Below are positions 1 through 11,840 of a stretch of 64,000 nucleotides of DNA, piece after piece. The stretch spans positions 17,905,822 to 17,969,821 of the forward strand of contig CM077827.1 of NCBI GenBank assembly GCA_039720395.1, written 5' to 3'. This DNA comes from Liquidambar formosana (lineage: Eukaryota; Streptophyta; Magnoliopsida; Saxifragales; Altingiaceae). A model generated the notes under the pieces. That model did no database searches, was not told the DNA's origin, and saw only the letters and a program-made list of their open reading frames with translations. Positions within the stretch are counted from its first letter, which is position 1. Each line of letters begins with the position of its first letter. A program made the position numbers and the translations under genes.

Positions 1-1019
1 TGTGGCCTCCCTATGTGCTGAATACCATGTTTTTTTATATAGGGGACTGACCTCAGAAACCAATGGCTAAGATTAGTTTACTAAATAATGATCCTAAGGC
101 TATTAGAGACTCTTTTGGTGCTCAAACAACTCAAAATTACTCAATCCTAGTAGGAAACAACTTGTAAAGGCAGAAGAATCCGTCAGAGGAGGGAAGAAGG
201 AGTCAGAAACCCACTTAAAGACGGAATCCCTTGGGTGACCATTCGGGCCTAGATGGTCAGCCGTCAGGGCATGGACGGCTAACCATCCAACCCCAGACGG
301 TCACCTGAGGGGCTCCCATCAGCTTACCTCGGTTAGACTCCTCCGCCTTTCGGAAGTCTTTTGGGGGTCAAATTAAGTCCGATTTTAATGAAATAAAAAC
401 CAAAACGATCATGGTTTGAATAGGAACACATTTTTAGACATTTTAGGACAAAATTCCTTAACCATGGGTGCATGGTTAGGTTTTACAAAGGCAGCTAACT
501 ATAGTGCACCCCCGTCGCAAAGCTAGGGTTTGCGCACAAGGTTTAGCCAAATGCTTTCCAATTCAAAATTCAACCTTTTTAGACATATATTTAGGATGTA
601 AATAAAGCTCGATTGAAGTTAAATGAGAGCAAATTGAGTGGGTCTTGTGAGTCAATTTGAGCGAACCAAGAAAGGATCTTTTAGCCAACCTAAACCGTTA
701 TGAGCTGAATTGATCTTAAGCCACTTATTCATCAAATTGAACCTATGTAAAGACTCTATATATCCATATGAACTCTAATTGACAACTTGGAGATCATTTC
801 AAAGTCAAATGGAAAAGATACAACTTAAAAGACAATAATGCCCTTAAAGTCACAAAATTTCTAATTGATTATTGAAACCTCCTCCAAATCAAACCAAAAT
901 TCATATGCATGATCTTTAATGCCTTAAAAACCTAATGCAAATTCCTAGACACAAAAATAAAATAAAAACCTACATGAAATGATGACCTCTAACTAGGGTG
1001 ACTAAAATGGGGTGTGACA
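1..1019 (-). repeat. 3' LTR of the Tat/Ogre-type element (partial)
   Basis: Matches 8276-9290 almost base for base, with scattered substitutions. Only the terminal kilobase (the U3 start on the minus strand) is in the window. A GC-rich inverted repeat lies at 251-288, the counterpart of 8524-8561. The substitutions against the right copy imply an insertion clearly older than the copia elements in this window. Confidence 0.85.
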
Positions 1020-1371
1020 GAAGCCCTTCATTGGTGAACAAGTTTCACTTGTGAACCAATAATAGAAGAATAGCCCATTTTTACTTAGTGAAATTAATTT
1101 CATTAATACCCACCGGGAAAGCACATGAGAAGAAGGTGACTATATCACTGAATTCTATAGGTCGAACGCCACTTACCCATAGAACTCACACACAAACCAG
1201 CTTCCACACGAAATCATACTCCTCATAAGTTCCACAGAACTCCTCACACACAAAGGTATTCCTCAGGAGTTCCACAAAACTCCTCACACACAAAGGTGCT
1301 CCTCATGAGTTCCACAGAACTCTTCACACATACTTCTCATATTGTATGCTAGTTGTGTCAACGAACTATAT

Positions 1372-2083
1372 AGGCATCTATAGCATACATCGAATTACAT
1401 TCGATGAAGGTCTTCCCATATTGCACCAGTTGCATCGGTGGACAACATAAGGTATCCATAGCTTACACCAAACTTTGTTTGATGAAAGGTCTTCCCATAT
1501 TGCACCAGTTTCATCGGCGAACAACATGAGGTATCCATAGCTTACGCCGAACTTTTTTCGATGAAAGGTCTTCCCATATTGCACCAGTTTCATCGGTGAA
1601 CAATGTGGAGTATCCATAGCTTACACCGAACTACATTCAATGAAAGTCTTCCCATATTGCACCAATTGCATTGGTGGACAACATAAGGTATCCAAAGCTT
1701 ACACGGAACTTTGTTTGATGAAAGGTCTTCCCATATTGCACCAGTTTCATTAGTGAACAACATGAGGTATCCACAGCTTACACCGAACTTTGTTCGATGA
1801 AAGGTCTTCCTATATTGCACCAGTTTCATTAGTGAACAATGTGAGGTATCCATAGCTTACACCAAAGTACATTTGATGAAGGTCTTCCCATATTGTATCA
1901 ATTGAATCGGTGAACAACATGAGGTATCCATAACTTACACCAAACTTTTTTCGATGAAAGGTCTTCCTATATTGCACCAGTTTCATCAGTGAACAACATG
2001 AGGTATCCATAGCTTACACCGAACTTTGTTCGACAAAAAATCTTCCCATATTTCACTAGTTTCATCGGTGAACAATATGAGGG
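1372..2083. repeat. Minisatellite, nine copies of a ~79-bp unit
   Basis: The motif ggtatccatagcttacacc (with variants) recurs at about 1372, 1451, 1530, 1609, 1687, 1766, 1845, 1923 and 2002, giving a period of 78-79 bp. Each unit also contains a gatgaaaggtcttcccatattgc block. Because 79 is not a multiple of three, the minus strand reads open across several units while the frame rotates. The repetitive short peptides that result are a by-product, not a gene. Tandem repeats between coding region and 3' LTR are common in Tat/Ogre elements. Confidence 0.9.
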
Positions 2084-4494
2084 GAAACTATTAAAGCAAC
2101 TCAATACCAATATCATAAGAAATCAAAAGGTCGAATAATATCAACCTATGCACAAATCACAAAGCTTGAGAGACTTAACCCTTTCACATTCCAAAGCTCT
2201 TCTAGCATGCAACAAAATCAACAATCATACCCCTTCTAGGTGAAAACTTCTCTTTAAAGCTCGTTCCTTTTCAAGGAAAACAATTTCAATTTCTCACACA
2301 TCACTTTGGTAACTTCACACTTTTGAAAGTTTATCTTTTCATTATCTTTGAAATGATTGGGAAAAGTTCCTATTGATTATTTCATAAATGTTATGGCTTA
2401 GCCAAAAGACATGCAACTCACACATGTTAAAACAATCACCATTTTTATCAAATTTTTCTCATAAAGCTTTTTAGGTCACTTATCTGGACTTAGCACAGTC
2501 ATGCAATTTACTAAAAACATTTTTCTTTCTTTAAAATAGTGGCCACACCTTATTAGGAAATAATGCTTTTCAAGAGGATTTGATTAAACCCATGGATTCT
2601 TCTTCAAAGTATGAGAAATAGAGTGGAAACTCATCTTCCCTTCTTTTTTCTTCACTTCTCTTTTTCCTTCAAAACCCTAACTTTTGCCTAGATTGCCCTT
2701 ATGGGTTTTCAACCTAGCGGGTTGCCCTCATTTTTGCCTAGGCCGCCCTTTCGGGTTTTCAATCTAGTAGGCTCTTCTTTTCTTCTTTTCTTTTCTTTTT
2801 CTTTTTCCTCTCTCTTTCCCTTTTCTCCTTAGCACAAAGAAATTCAACTCATAAAGCCTCAACCCATTCTCTTCATTAATTCATTCAGGCTCTCTTATCA
2901 AATAAACAAGCCCTAGCACACATTTCATTTCTTCTTCTACGAGTAGAATTAGTCCCCAAGTTCATAAAGTGTCATGTTCATTCAAGCTCTTCGACCAAGT
3001 AAGACAAATTAGCCCCAGGTTCACAAAAAGTAACAACCATTCTCCTATGCTCATAAAGTCTCATGCCTACAACTAAGGCAAGTCGTTCCTTAGTGGTTAC
3101 TGCTACCCTTTTTTCATAATTAAGTCCATGACAAGAGTCTAAGTCAAAATTAAAGTATAATGGGACAAAATCTAATGGACTTTACAAATGGATTATAATG
3201 AATAAGTGCTTTTGAAGGACAAGGTCAATGACCATTAGAGACACACAGGACTCTAGAGAAACAAAGGATGAAAGTGGGGGAGCATAAGAAGGAACTGAGA
3301 AAGTTAAATAAAAACAAATTGAAAAAGAAGAATAATCAAATTAACTCTCTCAATGGCATGTAGTATTTTAAGTTCACTAATTCAATAAATGAAATGGCTT
3401 CCTTTTAACTTAGTCACAAAGAATTGCCTTCAATGGTTGGTTATATGCAAAGCCCCTTTCTTTTTCTCTCTTCTTCTTCTTCTTCTTCCTTTTTGTTTTT
3501 GTTTTTTTTTTCTTTTTTGAATTGAACCGCACCCATAGTAACTTTATGGGCTGCCTACGTATCTCCACTTTGATCTTCACAACATATTAATTAAACTAAC
3601 ATTTCCTTTTTTTTGGAGAATCATATCCTCGTAGTTCAAGAGATTCACTTTTCTTTTTTCATCATTTTTTTCTTTCTTTATTTTTTTAAAAGCCCTAACT
3701 TTTGCCTAGGTCACCTTTTCAGGTTTTCAACTTAGCGGGCCTAGGCTCTACACATAACCACATAGGGACCACCCTCATTTGGCTTGAACTTTCCCGCGAG
3801 TCACGAACATAGGTACGTAGTAGTCTTCTTCGAACACAAAGCTTTCTTCTGATTGATCTTCTTTCTGAATGCTTTTCGATGTATGTTAATCCCTTCCCTC
3901 TCTTTTCTTTTTGCACTTTTATTTCTCTCTTTTTTTTTTCTTCACATTTTTCTGCTCTTTTCACAATTTTTTTTCTATTGATTTTTTTCTTTTTTTTTTC
4001 TTTTGAGGAAGAGAGAAGTAGACATCTTCGAAAGCTCAAGCTATACTAGTTCATTTCTACCTTTGATTTTTGAATTTCTTCTTGCAAGGGCTTTAAGATC
4101 CTATGTCTTCTTGCAATGCGGTGGGTAGGTGGTCCCTTACCATTTTGGACTTTTCATTGTTTCTAAGTTAATTAGTCATAGTTTATTCATCATTCATTAT
4201 TCTTTAAGCCTTTTATGTTCATGCCACTTTGATTGTCAATTGATTGAGGAGAAGATAAATAGAGAGACAATAGATTTCTTAAAATCAAATATCTTATTAA
4301 AGGAATGAAGAAAAACACATTGAAAATCTTGACTCGACAATGACTGGGACTCAAAAGACTCAAAGGACATTTGACTTGGAGGATAAAAACAATCAAATAG
4401 CTAGAAAGCAAAAAACCTAAACTCTTTATCATGGATAGTCATGACAAAATTGGTGCAGCAGCAAGCACTAAATGATCTTGTTGTCAATGAGGAC
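2084..4494. other. Non-coding internal region of the Tat/Ogre-type element
   Basis: No supported ORF. The plus strand is rich in pyrimidine tracts (for example 2770-2830, 3460-3520 and 3900-4010), which read as polypurine on the element's own strand. The short phrase gcctag(g/a)..gccctt..gggttttcaa recurs near 2690, 2740 and 3705. No pol domain is recognisable here, so the pol region is deleted or decayed beyond recognition. Confidence 0.6.
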
Positions 4495-5461
4495 TATCAC
4501 TCACATTATTGACTTAAGGAAATTCCCCATAAGCCTGCCCCTCGTTCTTGATGGTCCTATTAGCTATAGCATCTTCTACTTGCGTTCCAGCTCCAAGTAT
4601 GACCTTGAAATTTTGAAAGTAATGTGCAAACAAATGCTCATGGTAAATGGGAAGCAAGTTCTTGACCACCATTTGGATTTGTTCTTCTTCTTTGGGTCAG
4701 TTCACCATCTGAGAAGCCTTGATTTTCTACCTAGTAATAAAAGAAGAGAATGTTTCATTTACGGCTTGTTTAGTAGTCCCCAAATCCCTACGAGTCACAT
4801 CCACCTCTGTGTTGTATTTGTAATGATTCATGAATTCATTGTAGATGTCCTCCCAAGTCTTAGTTCTAGATTCTTCCAAAGCCAATAACCACTTCAATGC
4901 AGAGCTAACCAGTGACTCATGAAACATTTGGGCCAATAATTCATCATTAGCCCTACGGGGGTGCATAGCTTGCACATACATCTTTAAGTGAGTTTTAGGA
5001 CAACCCGTACCATCGAACTTCTCTAGCTTAGGCATTTTGAATTAGAGTGGAATACGAGCCTTTGGGAACAAAGACAAAGTGTGCACATCCACCATATCAT
5101 CAGCCCTATAGATCCCCTTCAAAGTCCACTCCAAAGCTTCCACCTTGTTAGCCAACACGGTCGAATCTTCTCTTGATACAATCTTAGACTCCCTTTCTTT
5201 GGTCTAAGGTGGTTCCTCTCCTTCTCCTCTGGGGTCCTTGGTGGATTCAAAATCATTAGACCCTTGATGATTGTCAAAAGTGGGGGCCCTAGATTCGGGT
5301 TCTGAAATTTTCTGTTGGATCTCTTGGGCCATCTTCAACGTGGTCTCGGATACCATAATGGTGTGGTCAAGTTTCTCCATTATTGTTCTCATACAAGCCT
5401 CGAGGTTGAATGTAGAATCGCTAGTTCCTTTAGCCATCTTAGGTTTAAAGTTAGAGCCCAC
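4495..5461 (-). pseudogene. Decayed gag of a Tat/Ogre-type Ty3 element
   Basis: On the minus strand one frame runs from about 5461 to about 4727 with in-frame stops near 5203 (TAG) and 5045 (TAA). Related sequence continues to about 4495 with further stops. The middle starts MPKLEKFDGTGCPKTHL and includes a W-rich ALKWLLALEE block and FMNHYKYN. This is the retrotransposon gag (capsid) pattern in which a protein close to MPKFEKYDGTGDPKTHL is typical. A later stretch IQMVVKNLLPIYHEHL also fits that family. The first plausible ATG is at 5437-5435. The product would form virus-like particles; here it is non-functional. Confidence 0.75.
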
Positions 5462-6588
5462 GTTAACCAGTCTTAATAAGTTATCACGAGTTTAATCCAA
5501 GCCTCCTTCAAGAACAAATTCCCCTTTTTAGGCCATGACCAAAACATTTTAACAAGATTTCCATGACTGCACTAAATTTGATAAATGTGATCTTATAAAG
5601 TATGCCCTTAGTTAGACATCTCATTCCCAAGGGTATCTTCAAGTGTAAGGTGACATACTAAAGGCATGAAGGTGAGTCATTTAGCTTTAGGTTCTAGCCA
5701 TTAACCATTACAAAATAATCAAAAGTTTCCTTTCCCTAAGCATGACAATGCAACATGTGCAAGCAAACTATGGGCTACGTCCAAATATGATATCTCCTTA
5801 ATTGGACACCTCATCCTCAAAAGTGTCCCTTAAGACAAAGGGTGAGGTGGCATACTAAGGACATAAAGATAAATGAGCCCCAAATTTTTAACCCTTGATC
5901 AAACCTTTCATTCCATACAAGCCCCTATTATTTTACTTTAAAGCCCAGGATCAAATAGTTTCAACTCACACACCTTTAATTAGTCACTCCTCCCCCACCT
6001 TTAGGGAGCCCTTTGGGTGAAGGGTGGAGGTACTTGTTAAAGGTACGTGGGTGATGCCACATAATATTAAGTCTTGATTATTGCCCATGGTTAAAGCAAA
6101 CACAAGCACTCATCACATCTCACAAAAATTTGGTAGCATATCATTACAACAAAGTGTGTGCATAAGGGTGATTCAATGATGTCTTAGAAGGCCCATTACA
6201 TGTATTTCTTTCTTTTAAGGGGGTAGGCTAAGGTCCTCAACTTTGCTTATACCAATCCTTATACCTAACCACATGTGACATCAAGAATGCCGCGTGGGTC
6301 CAGCAGTACGTGATTGATCCATTTAATATACGCAAGGGCAAGCCCAAAGGTACTAGGCAAGAGAGGTTTGATAGCTTCGCCCAACACATGGAATCATGAA
6401 AACCAAGGTTGAACTAGGCTATCAGTTGGCAAGGATACATCGAGAGACAATCGAGTTCATCATGCAATAATTGCGCACACAATGCAATAAATGAAAGCAC
6501 ACAATCAAGCGGATGCAAGTGATTGATTTTATTTAAACAATAAGAAATTAATTTAGCCTAATCAAATTAAATGAGTCTAGCCCTCAAT
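5462..6588. other. Leader between PBS and gag of the Tat/Ogre-type element
   Basis: On the element's strand this is the roughly 1.1 kb between the primer-binding site and gag. It has no ORF I would support. Two similar phrases, each about a cut in 'accttaag..aggtg' style wording, occur near 5630 and 5830 (ggacacctcat / gacatctcat contexts), which suggests an old local duplication. Confidence 0.5.
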
Positions 6589-6607
6589 GTCCCCAGTGGA
6601 GTCGCCA
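6589..6607 (-). promoter_or_regulatory. Primer-binding site of the Tat/Ogre-type element
   Basis: The minus strand reads TGGCGACTCCACTGGGGAC, starting two bases inside the 5' LTR end. This sequence is typical of Tat/Ogre elements, where the primer is reported to be tRNA-Arg. Its position fixes the inner LTR boundary at 6610. Confidence 0.8.
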
Positions 6608-6609
6608 AC

Positions 6610-9290
6610 TGTGAGCCCATGAAAACGGCCCACGAGGGTTTAGCAAAATATGTGAAAGATAACAAACTAAAAGGAGTCGCCACCTCATTTTTTAAGGAAA
6701 AGAAGAAAACCATAAAAATGTTTTATTTCCAAAAACCTCATGACTCCATTTTAAAAGGAAAGGCAAAGTCTTTAAAACCAGAAAATTGGATTCGGGCGCT
6801 AAGTTACGACGTGGGAAGGTTCTAGGCAAAACCCATAGGCACTCATATCGCCCGAGTTGGTCTCTTAATTTGATTGGGCCAATTTAATGACTTATATTCA
6901 TGCAAATCAATATCAATCAATAAAATACAGCATGCATTTCAATCACAAATCTATCCTACTCCTCTAGCAATCATATGTAATGGATAAATGAATGAATTAA
7001 AAAAAAAAAAAAAAAGAGAAAACACCTAGAATACTTAGTATCCTAGGGTGGACTTGAACATCAATTGAGTGCCTACGCACCATGCATGGAAATATATGGA
7101 TTAAAGTCCACGTAGGTAAAAAAGAATAGGGTTAAATCCTAATACGGACTCATAGTAAAAACCCTAAGTTTCCTTATTTAAACGATAGAGAATTTGATAA
7201 GTAAACCAAGTTTGAAATCAAGTAGTTTCTACAGGATGGAAACTTTGAGAAAATAGGTATTTTACTTGACAAGGAAACCTCTAGTAATGACCATGCATCC
7301 GTATTAATAAATAACCCTAGAAAGGGAGAAGAGAAAGAAGGGTTAGGAAAAGTGAATTAGGGCACTTCATACCCTACTTACCTTATGCAATTTTCTCCAA
7401 GCAATAGCAAGCTTAAGCAACAACGGCCTTATTTGCAACAAGGCAATTATTGCACCTATTTGCACCCTTACATGTGCTCGAAATCATGCAAAAAGAACAA
7501 AATGCTGATCTGGATAGAATCACATTGAGGTCTAAAATCATCCATTAATCATATAAATAACAAGAATAATGAATAATTGAAAACCCTAATACTACCCTAC
7601 ATGCAATGACCTATCCTACATGCATAAAAACCTAGAAATCCACTAATAATGAATGCAAACCTAGCATGATTAAACTATATGCAGCATATACAGAATGATT
7701 ATGATGAGCAACAACTCATAAAACTACCCTAAACATGCTGTATGAAACTTGCATGAATTTAGGATTATTGAAACCCTAATTTCACAAATATGCCTAACAA
7801 TCTATGAAACGACTCTAACATATGCTCAAATCACCATGAATATCATTTATATTATATATATTAACTAACAGAAACATCAATTCATGACAATTATCATAGC
7901 GATCAAGCTATATGTAACATGCATGATTTAAGAGGATAAAAGGAGTAACGCTTTCAAATCCTTAGTAAACTCAGGATTATCAAGCATATAAAATCATGAA
8001 TCATCTTAAAATCATACATATAACATTATAAAAGCATTGAATTCAACTAACATGTGGAACAACAACATGCATTACAACTATCATGAAGAAAGAAAGAGAA
8101 GAAGAAGGAGAAAAGCCTAAATTCAACAATTGATAGTACGTTTACCTCTTGTAGACCTTCCCTTGCCTTTAAAATCCTTGTTCTCTTGCTTGCCTAAGGT
8201 TGAAGAGCCTCCCTTTGATGTTCTTTAGCTCTCCCAACTCGTAGCTCCTTCTCTCTCTAAGTATAAAGTGCATTTGTGGCCTCCCTATGTGCTGAATACC
8301 ATATTTTTTATATAGGGGATTGACCTCATAAACCAATGGCTAAGATTAATTCACTAAATAATGATCCTAGGGCCATTAGAGACTCTCTTGGTGCTCAAAC
8401 AACTCAAAATTACTCAATGCTAGGTGGAAATAACTTGCAAAGGCGGAAGAATCCGTCACAGAAGGGAAGAAGGAGTCAAAAACCCACTTAAAGACGGAGT
8501 CCCTCGGGTGATCGTCCGAGCCCAGACGGTCAGCCGCCAGGGCTTGGACGGCTGACCGTCTAGCCTCGGATGGTCACCCGAGGGGCTCCCATCAGCTAAC
8601 CTCGGTTAGACTCCTTCGCCTTCCAGAAGTCTTTCGGGGGTCAAATTAAATCCAATTTTGACGAAATAAAAGCCAAAACAATCTTCATTTGAAGAGGAAC
8701 ATATTTTTAGACATTTTAGGACAAAATTCCTTAACCATGGGTGCATGGTTAGGTTTTACAAAGGCGGCTAACCATGGTGCACCCCCATCGCGAAGCTAGG
8801 GTTTGCACACAAGGTTTAGCCAAATGCTTTCCAATTCAAAATTCATCATTTTTAAACATATTTAGGATGTAACTAAAGCTCAGTTGAAGTTAAATGAGAG
8901 TAAATTGAGTGGGTCTTGTAAGTCAATTTGAGAGAACCAAAAAAGGGTCTTTTAGCCAACCTAAACCATTATAAGCCGAATTGATCTTAAACCACTAATT
9001 CATTAAATTGAACCTATATAAAGACTCTATATATCCATGTGAACTCTAATTGACAACTTGGAGATCATTTCAGAGTCAAATGGAAAAGATACGACTTAAA
9101 AGACAATAATGCCCTTAAAGTCACAAAATCTCTAATTGACTATTGAAACCTCCTCCAAATCAAACCAAAATTCATGTGCATGATCCTTAATGCCTTAAAA
9201 ACCTAATGCAAATGCCTAGACTCAAAAATAAAATAAAAACCTACATGAAATGATGACCTCTAACTAGGGTGACAAAAATGGGGTGTGACA
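6610..9290 (-). repeat. 5' LTR of the Tat/Ogre-type element (2681 bp)
   Basis: Bounded on plus by tgtgag (6610) and tgtgaca (9290), the TG..CA ends expected of an LTR. The last kilobase repeats 1-1019. It contains an A17 run near 7000 and a GC-rich hairpin at 8524-8561. No ORF is convincing. Confidence 0.8.
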
Positions 9291-9694
9291 GATACTATAT
9301 AAGCCTACTAAAACTCTTTCAAGAAAAACTTTGGATTTTTGAAATACTTATTTTATACTTAAAATACAACAAGAACAACATAGTATATATGCACGTGTCT
9401 AGAATGCAATTCCAAGCTTTTTGGTACCTTGGTTTAAGATATGACCTGCATAAGGTTACAGGCTTAATAATATATATTACATTATAGTCTTATTGTGTGT
9501 ATATAAGTGATCACTCTGAGAACAATATCTTGCCATATGAATTATATATTGTATGTGTACATGATAAGACAAAAATGCAATATCTATAATTAAGGCTGTA
9601 ACAATATAGAAATGCATATACACACTGATTCCTAGTGCATCCATTTTGTTTATTCTAAATATTTTAGAAATTTTAATATATATATATATATATA

Positions 9695-9793
<99 letters not shown>

Positions 9794-11703
9794 TTATAAA
9801 AGGAATGAGGATTTGCTTTAAACATTTCAACATCATGTCTTCTAACTTGTTCTTCTTTTTCTTTTCTTTTTTTGTTTTTTGGGCTAAATGATAAGAGAAT
9901 ACAAACATCCACACATAAAGGCAGAGCCAGGACTTATCTCTAATGAGGGCACTATGCTGTAATTATGTGAAGTGGGAACTGAAAGCTCTAGAGAGCCTCT
10001 TTCTTTTCTTTAGAAAAATTACTTCATCGTAATCATTTTCCAATGTAATTTAAAAAAAAAAAAGATATTTTTTGTCAACTTATTACAAATTGACTGTATA
10101 TATGCTTTAAAATGACTACCACCTTTTTGTTCTTGGTATTATGTTACGAAATGGTCATCAATTGGTAATTTATCACCAAAAAAAATTTAAAAAAATTGGT
10201 CGAGCTAGTGGGGGCATGTGCCCCCAATGGCCCCTGGCTCCTCACTATCCACATATGCACTCACGTGGAGCTGAAATCAAGACCTCTGTAAATCTCATGA
10301 CCTCATTGAAGTGGAACATGCCATCAGGTCCAAGGGATATTGGCTTAAACATTGTCTATTTAGTGATGTATTATTCTTTTCATTAAGTGAGTTGTAGAAA
10401 TTTTGCTTTCGGGGGGCTCATTCAAGACTTACTCAACAAAAAATAAGAGCTTTGGTTTTGGCTTATCAGGATAGAGATATACAAAAAAAGAGATTTTTGT
10501 CATTTGTGGATCACTTGGATAAATGCAGTAATTCATGAGAATAGGGTATCCTATAGTTCAAGTATACAAATACAAGATCTATACAAGAGGCAATTGCTTC
10601 CTAATCATAAAATCCTCGCACAAATACCTATATAAAATAGGAATTGTCACTGTCTACTTTATTCATATCACATTAAACTTGCTCAGAATCCATACTAAGT
10701 ATTCATGCTCAAATATAAATGCTCTTCTAGGGAGTTAGCATTCCTTCATAAATTGCTCTACAAATAAATATTAGTGCTCTGCATGGCCCAACCTTGAGAA
10801 TAGTTGACATAATGATGTTAAAATGCATTGAATTTAAATATTTGTACATAAATAAATAAACTCTCAAAGCCCAACCTTGTGCTAACCTATGCTACACTAT
10901 TGTGATGGGTATCTGTTGCATAAGCACTTGATCCTGTTTGCCTTTCTACATGGTATACTTCTACTATCGGATTGTGTTCCTTCCTCTTCCTATTTAATCC
11001 TGTCCAAACATTGAAGTTAACTTTTAATTGGTAAGATTTTTAAAGTTTCAACCCATACTCGTCTAGAACCAACTAATTGGTGTCAAGAGGAGAAATTCAA
11101 GCAATTCAACCAATTAAATTAACAAATTTAAACAAGTTATTGTTGACCCAAATCTGTACCTTATTAATTGGGACATCATTTGGTAGCTAGTAATGGAATA
11201 TTATATAGCTCCTCTAGTTGAAACGAGTGGCTACTGGCCACAGAATCTTGAAAGGATCCAACTCCAATAAATGTTGCTCTCGTAAAATCAAATCCAAAGG
11301 ACCCAAATCGAATTACATTTGATACTTTTTCATTATATGGATTCACAAGAAAGAATCCAAATGAATAAGTAGAAAACAAAAACAAGATATATATATATAT
11401 TTCAAATTAACAAAAAAAAAAAAAAAAGAACAAACAAACTTACATTGAAATCATACAGTCACCACCTTTAGTGGTGTTGCTTGCCCCTTCCTTCCACTTG
11501 TCTGGTACTATCACCTTCGCTAGCTTAATTTATGATGACCAAGAATGTTATTTTGAGGATCCAGCACTTGATGTATGAAGTTGTTGAAATTATATTGTGA
11601 TTAAAGAATGTATTGATGAAGTATTGTAGCTTAATTTAGAGTAATTTAGAAGTTATTGTCAATTAGAATGGATGAATATTATTTTTACCAAAAATTGAGA
11701 GTT
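9291..11703. other. Unassigned non-coding flank
   Basis: AT-rich sequence between the Tat/Ogre-type element and the palindrome array. Short ORFs on both strands show no recognisable domain. A minus-strand 69-codon ORF at 11176-11385 is the least random-looking, but I cannot name it. A phrase near 10205-10250 (gggggcatgtgcccccaatggcccctgg) looks like transposon-derived GC-rich filler. A run of A at 11409-11426 could be the end of a retroposed copy. Confidence 0.5.
9676..9789. repeat. (TA)n microsatellite, ~114 bp
   Basis: Almost pure TA dinucleotides with two interruptions by C (tctatata near 9695 and 9737). The IYIYIY ORF across it is meaningless. Confidence 0.95.
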
Positions 11704-11834
11704 TAGTTGACTAAATGTGAGATGTAGTTGACTACACATTCATGTAGTCGACTACATGATTCATGTAGTCGACCACATGATCAATATAGTCGGCTACACA
11801 TTCCAGAAAGGCTTTCTGGAAGGTTTAGACAACT
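11704..11834. repeat. Array of TAGTCGACTA-type palindromes phased at ~21 bp
   Basis: Ten-base palindromic cores start at 11704 (tagttgacta), 11725 (tagttgacta), 11745 (tagtcgacta), 11766 (tagtcgacca) and 11787 (tagtcggcta). The spacings are 21, 20, 21 and 21 bp, with catgat/cacatt linkers. A weaker sixth core (tagacaacta) lies at 11825. The viral array begins about seven bases later, and one further perfect core (62600-62609) lies at the other viral end. It looks regulatory, possibly part of the U3 of an LTR, but no binding protein can be inferred. Confidence 0.75.
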
Positions 11835-11840
11835 ACATCA

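Larger units (their letters stand above)
1..9290 (-). mobile_element. Tat/Ogre-type LTR retrotransposon, pol-less, left end outside window
   Basis: Positions 1-1019 and 8276-9290 are direct repeats. Both end (plus strand) in ggtgtgaca, so on the minus strand each LTR starts TGTCACACCCC. The 5' LTR is the right copy. It ends (minus) in CA at 6610, followed two bases on by a PBS of the kind used by Tat/Ogre elements. The internal part, 1020-6609, holds a decayed gag and a minisatellite. I see no protease, RT, RNase H or integrase motif. At 5.6 kb the internal region is shorter than autonomous Ogre/Tat elements usually have. The window starts inside the 3' LTR, so the far target-site duplication cannot be checked. 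Family placement rests on the PBS, the gag and the long LTR. Confidence 0.8.

Noticed and set aside
1378..2010. Three minus-strand ORFs with repetitive peptides over the minisatellite
   Set aside because: They arise from the 79-bp tandem unit and change frame every three units; no coding constraint.
3719..4039. Lysine/arginine-rich minus-strand ORF
   Set aside because: Comes from pyrimidine tracts on the plus strand; no domain.
9646..9891. ORF with a long IYIY run
   Set aside because: Direct translation of the (TA)n microsatellite.
11176..11385. 69-codon minus-strand ORF in the left flank, considered as a host gene fragment
   Set aside because: Fairly diverse composition, but no recognisable motif and no neighbouring exons; left in the flank entry only.
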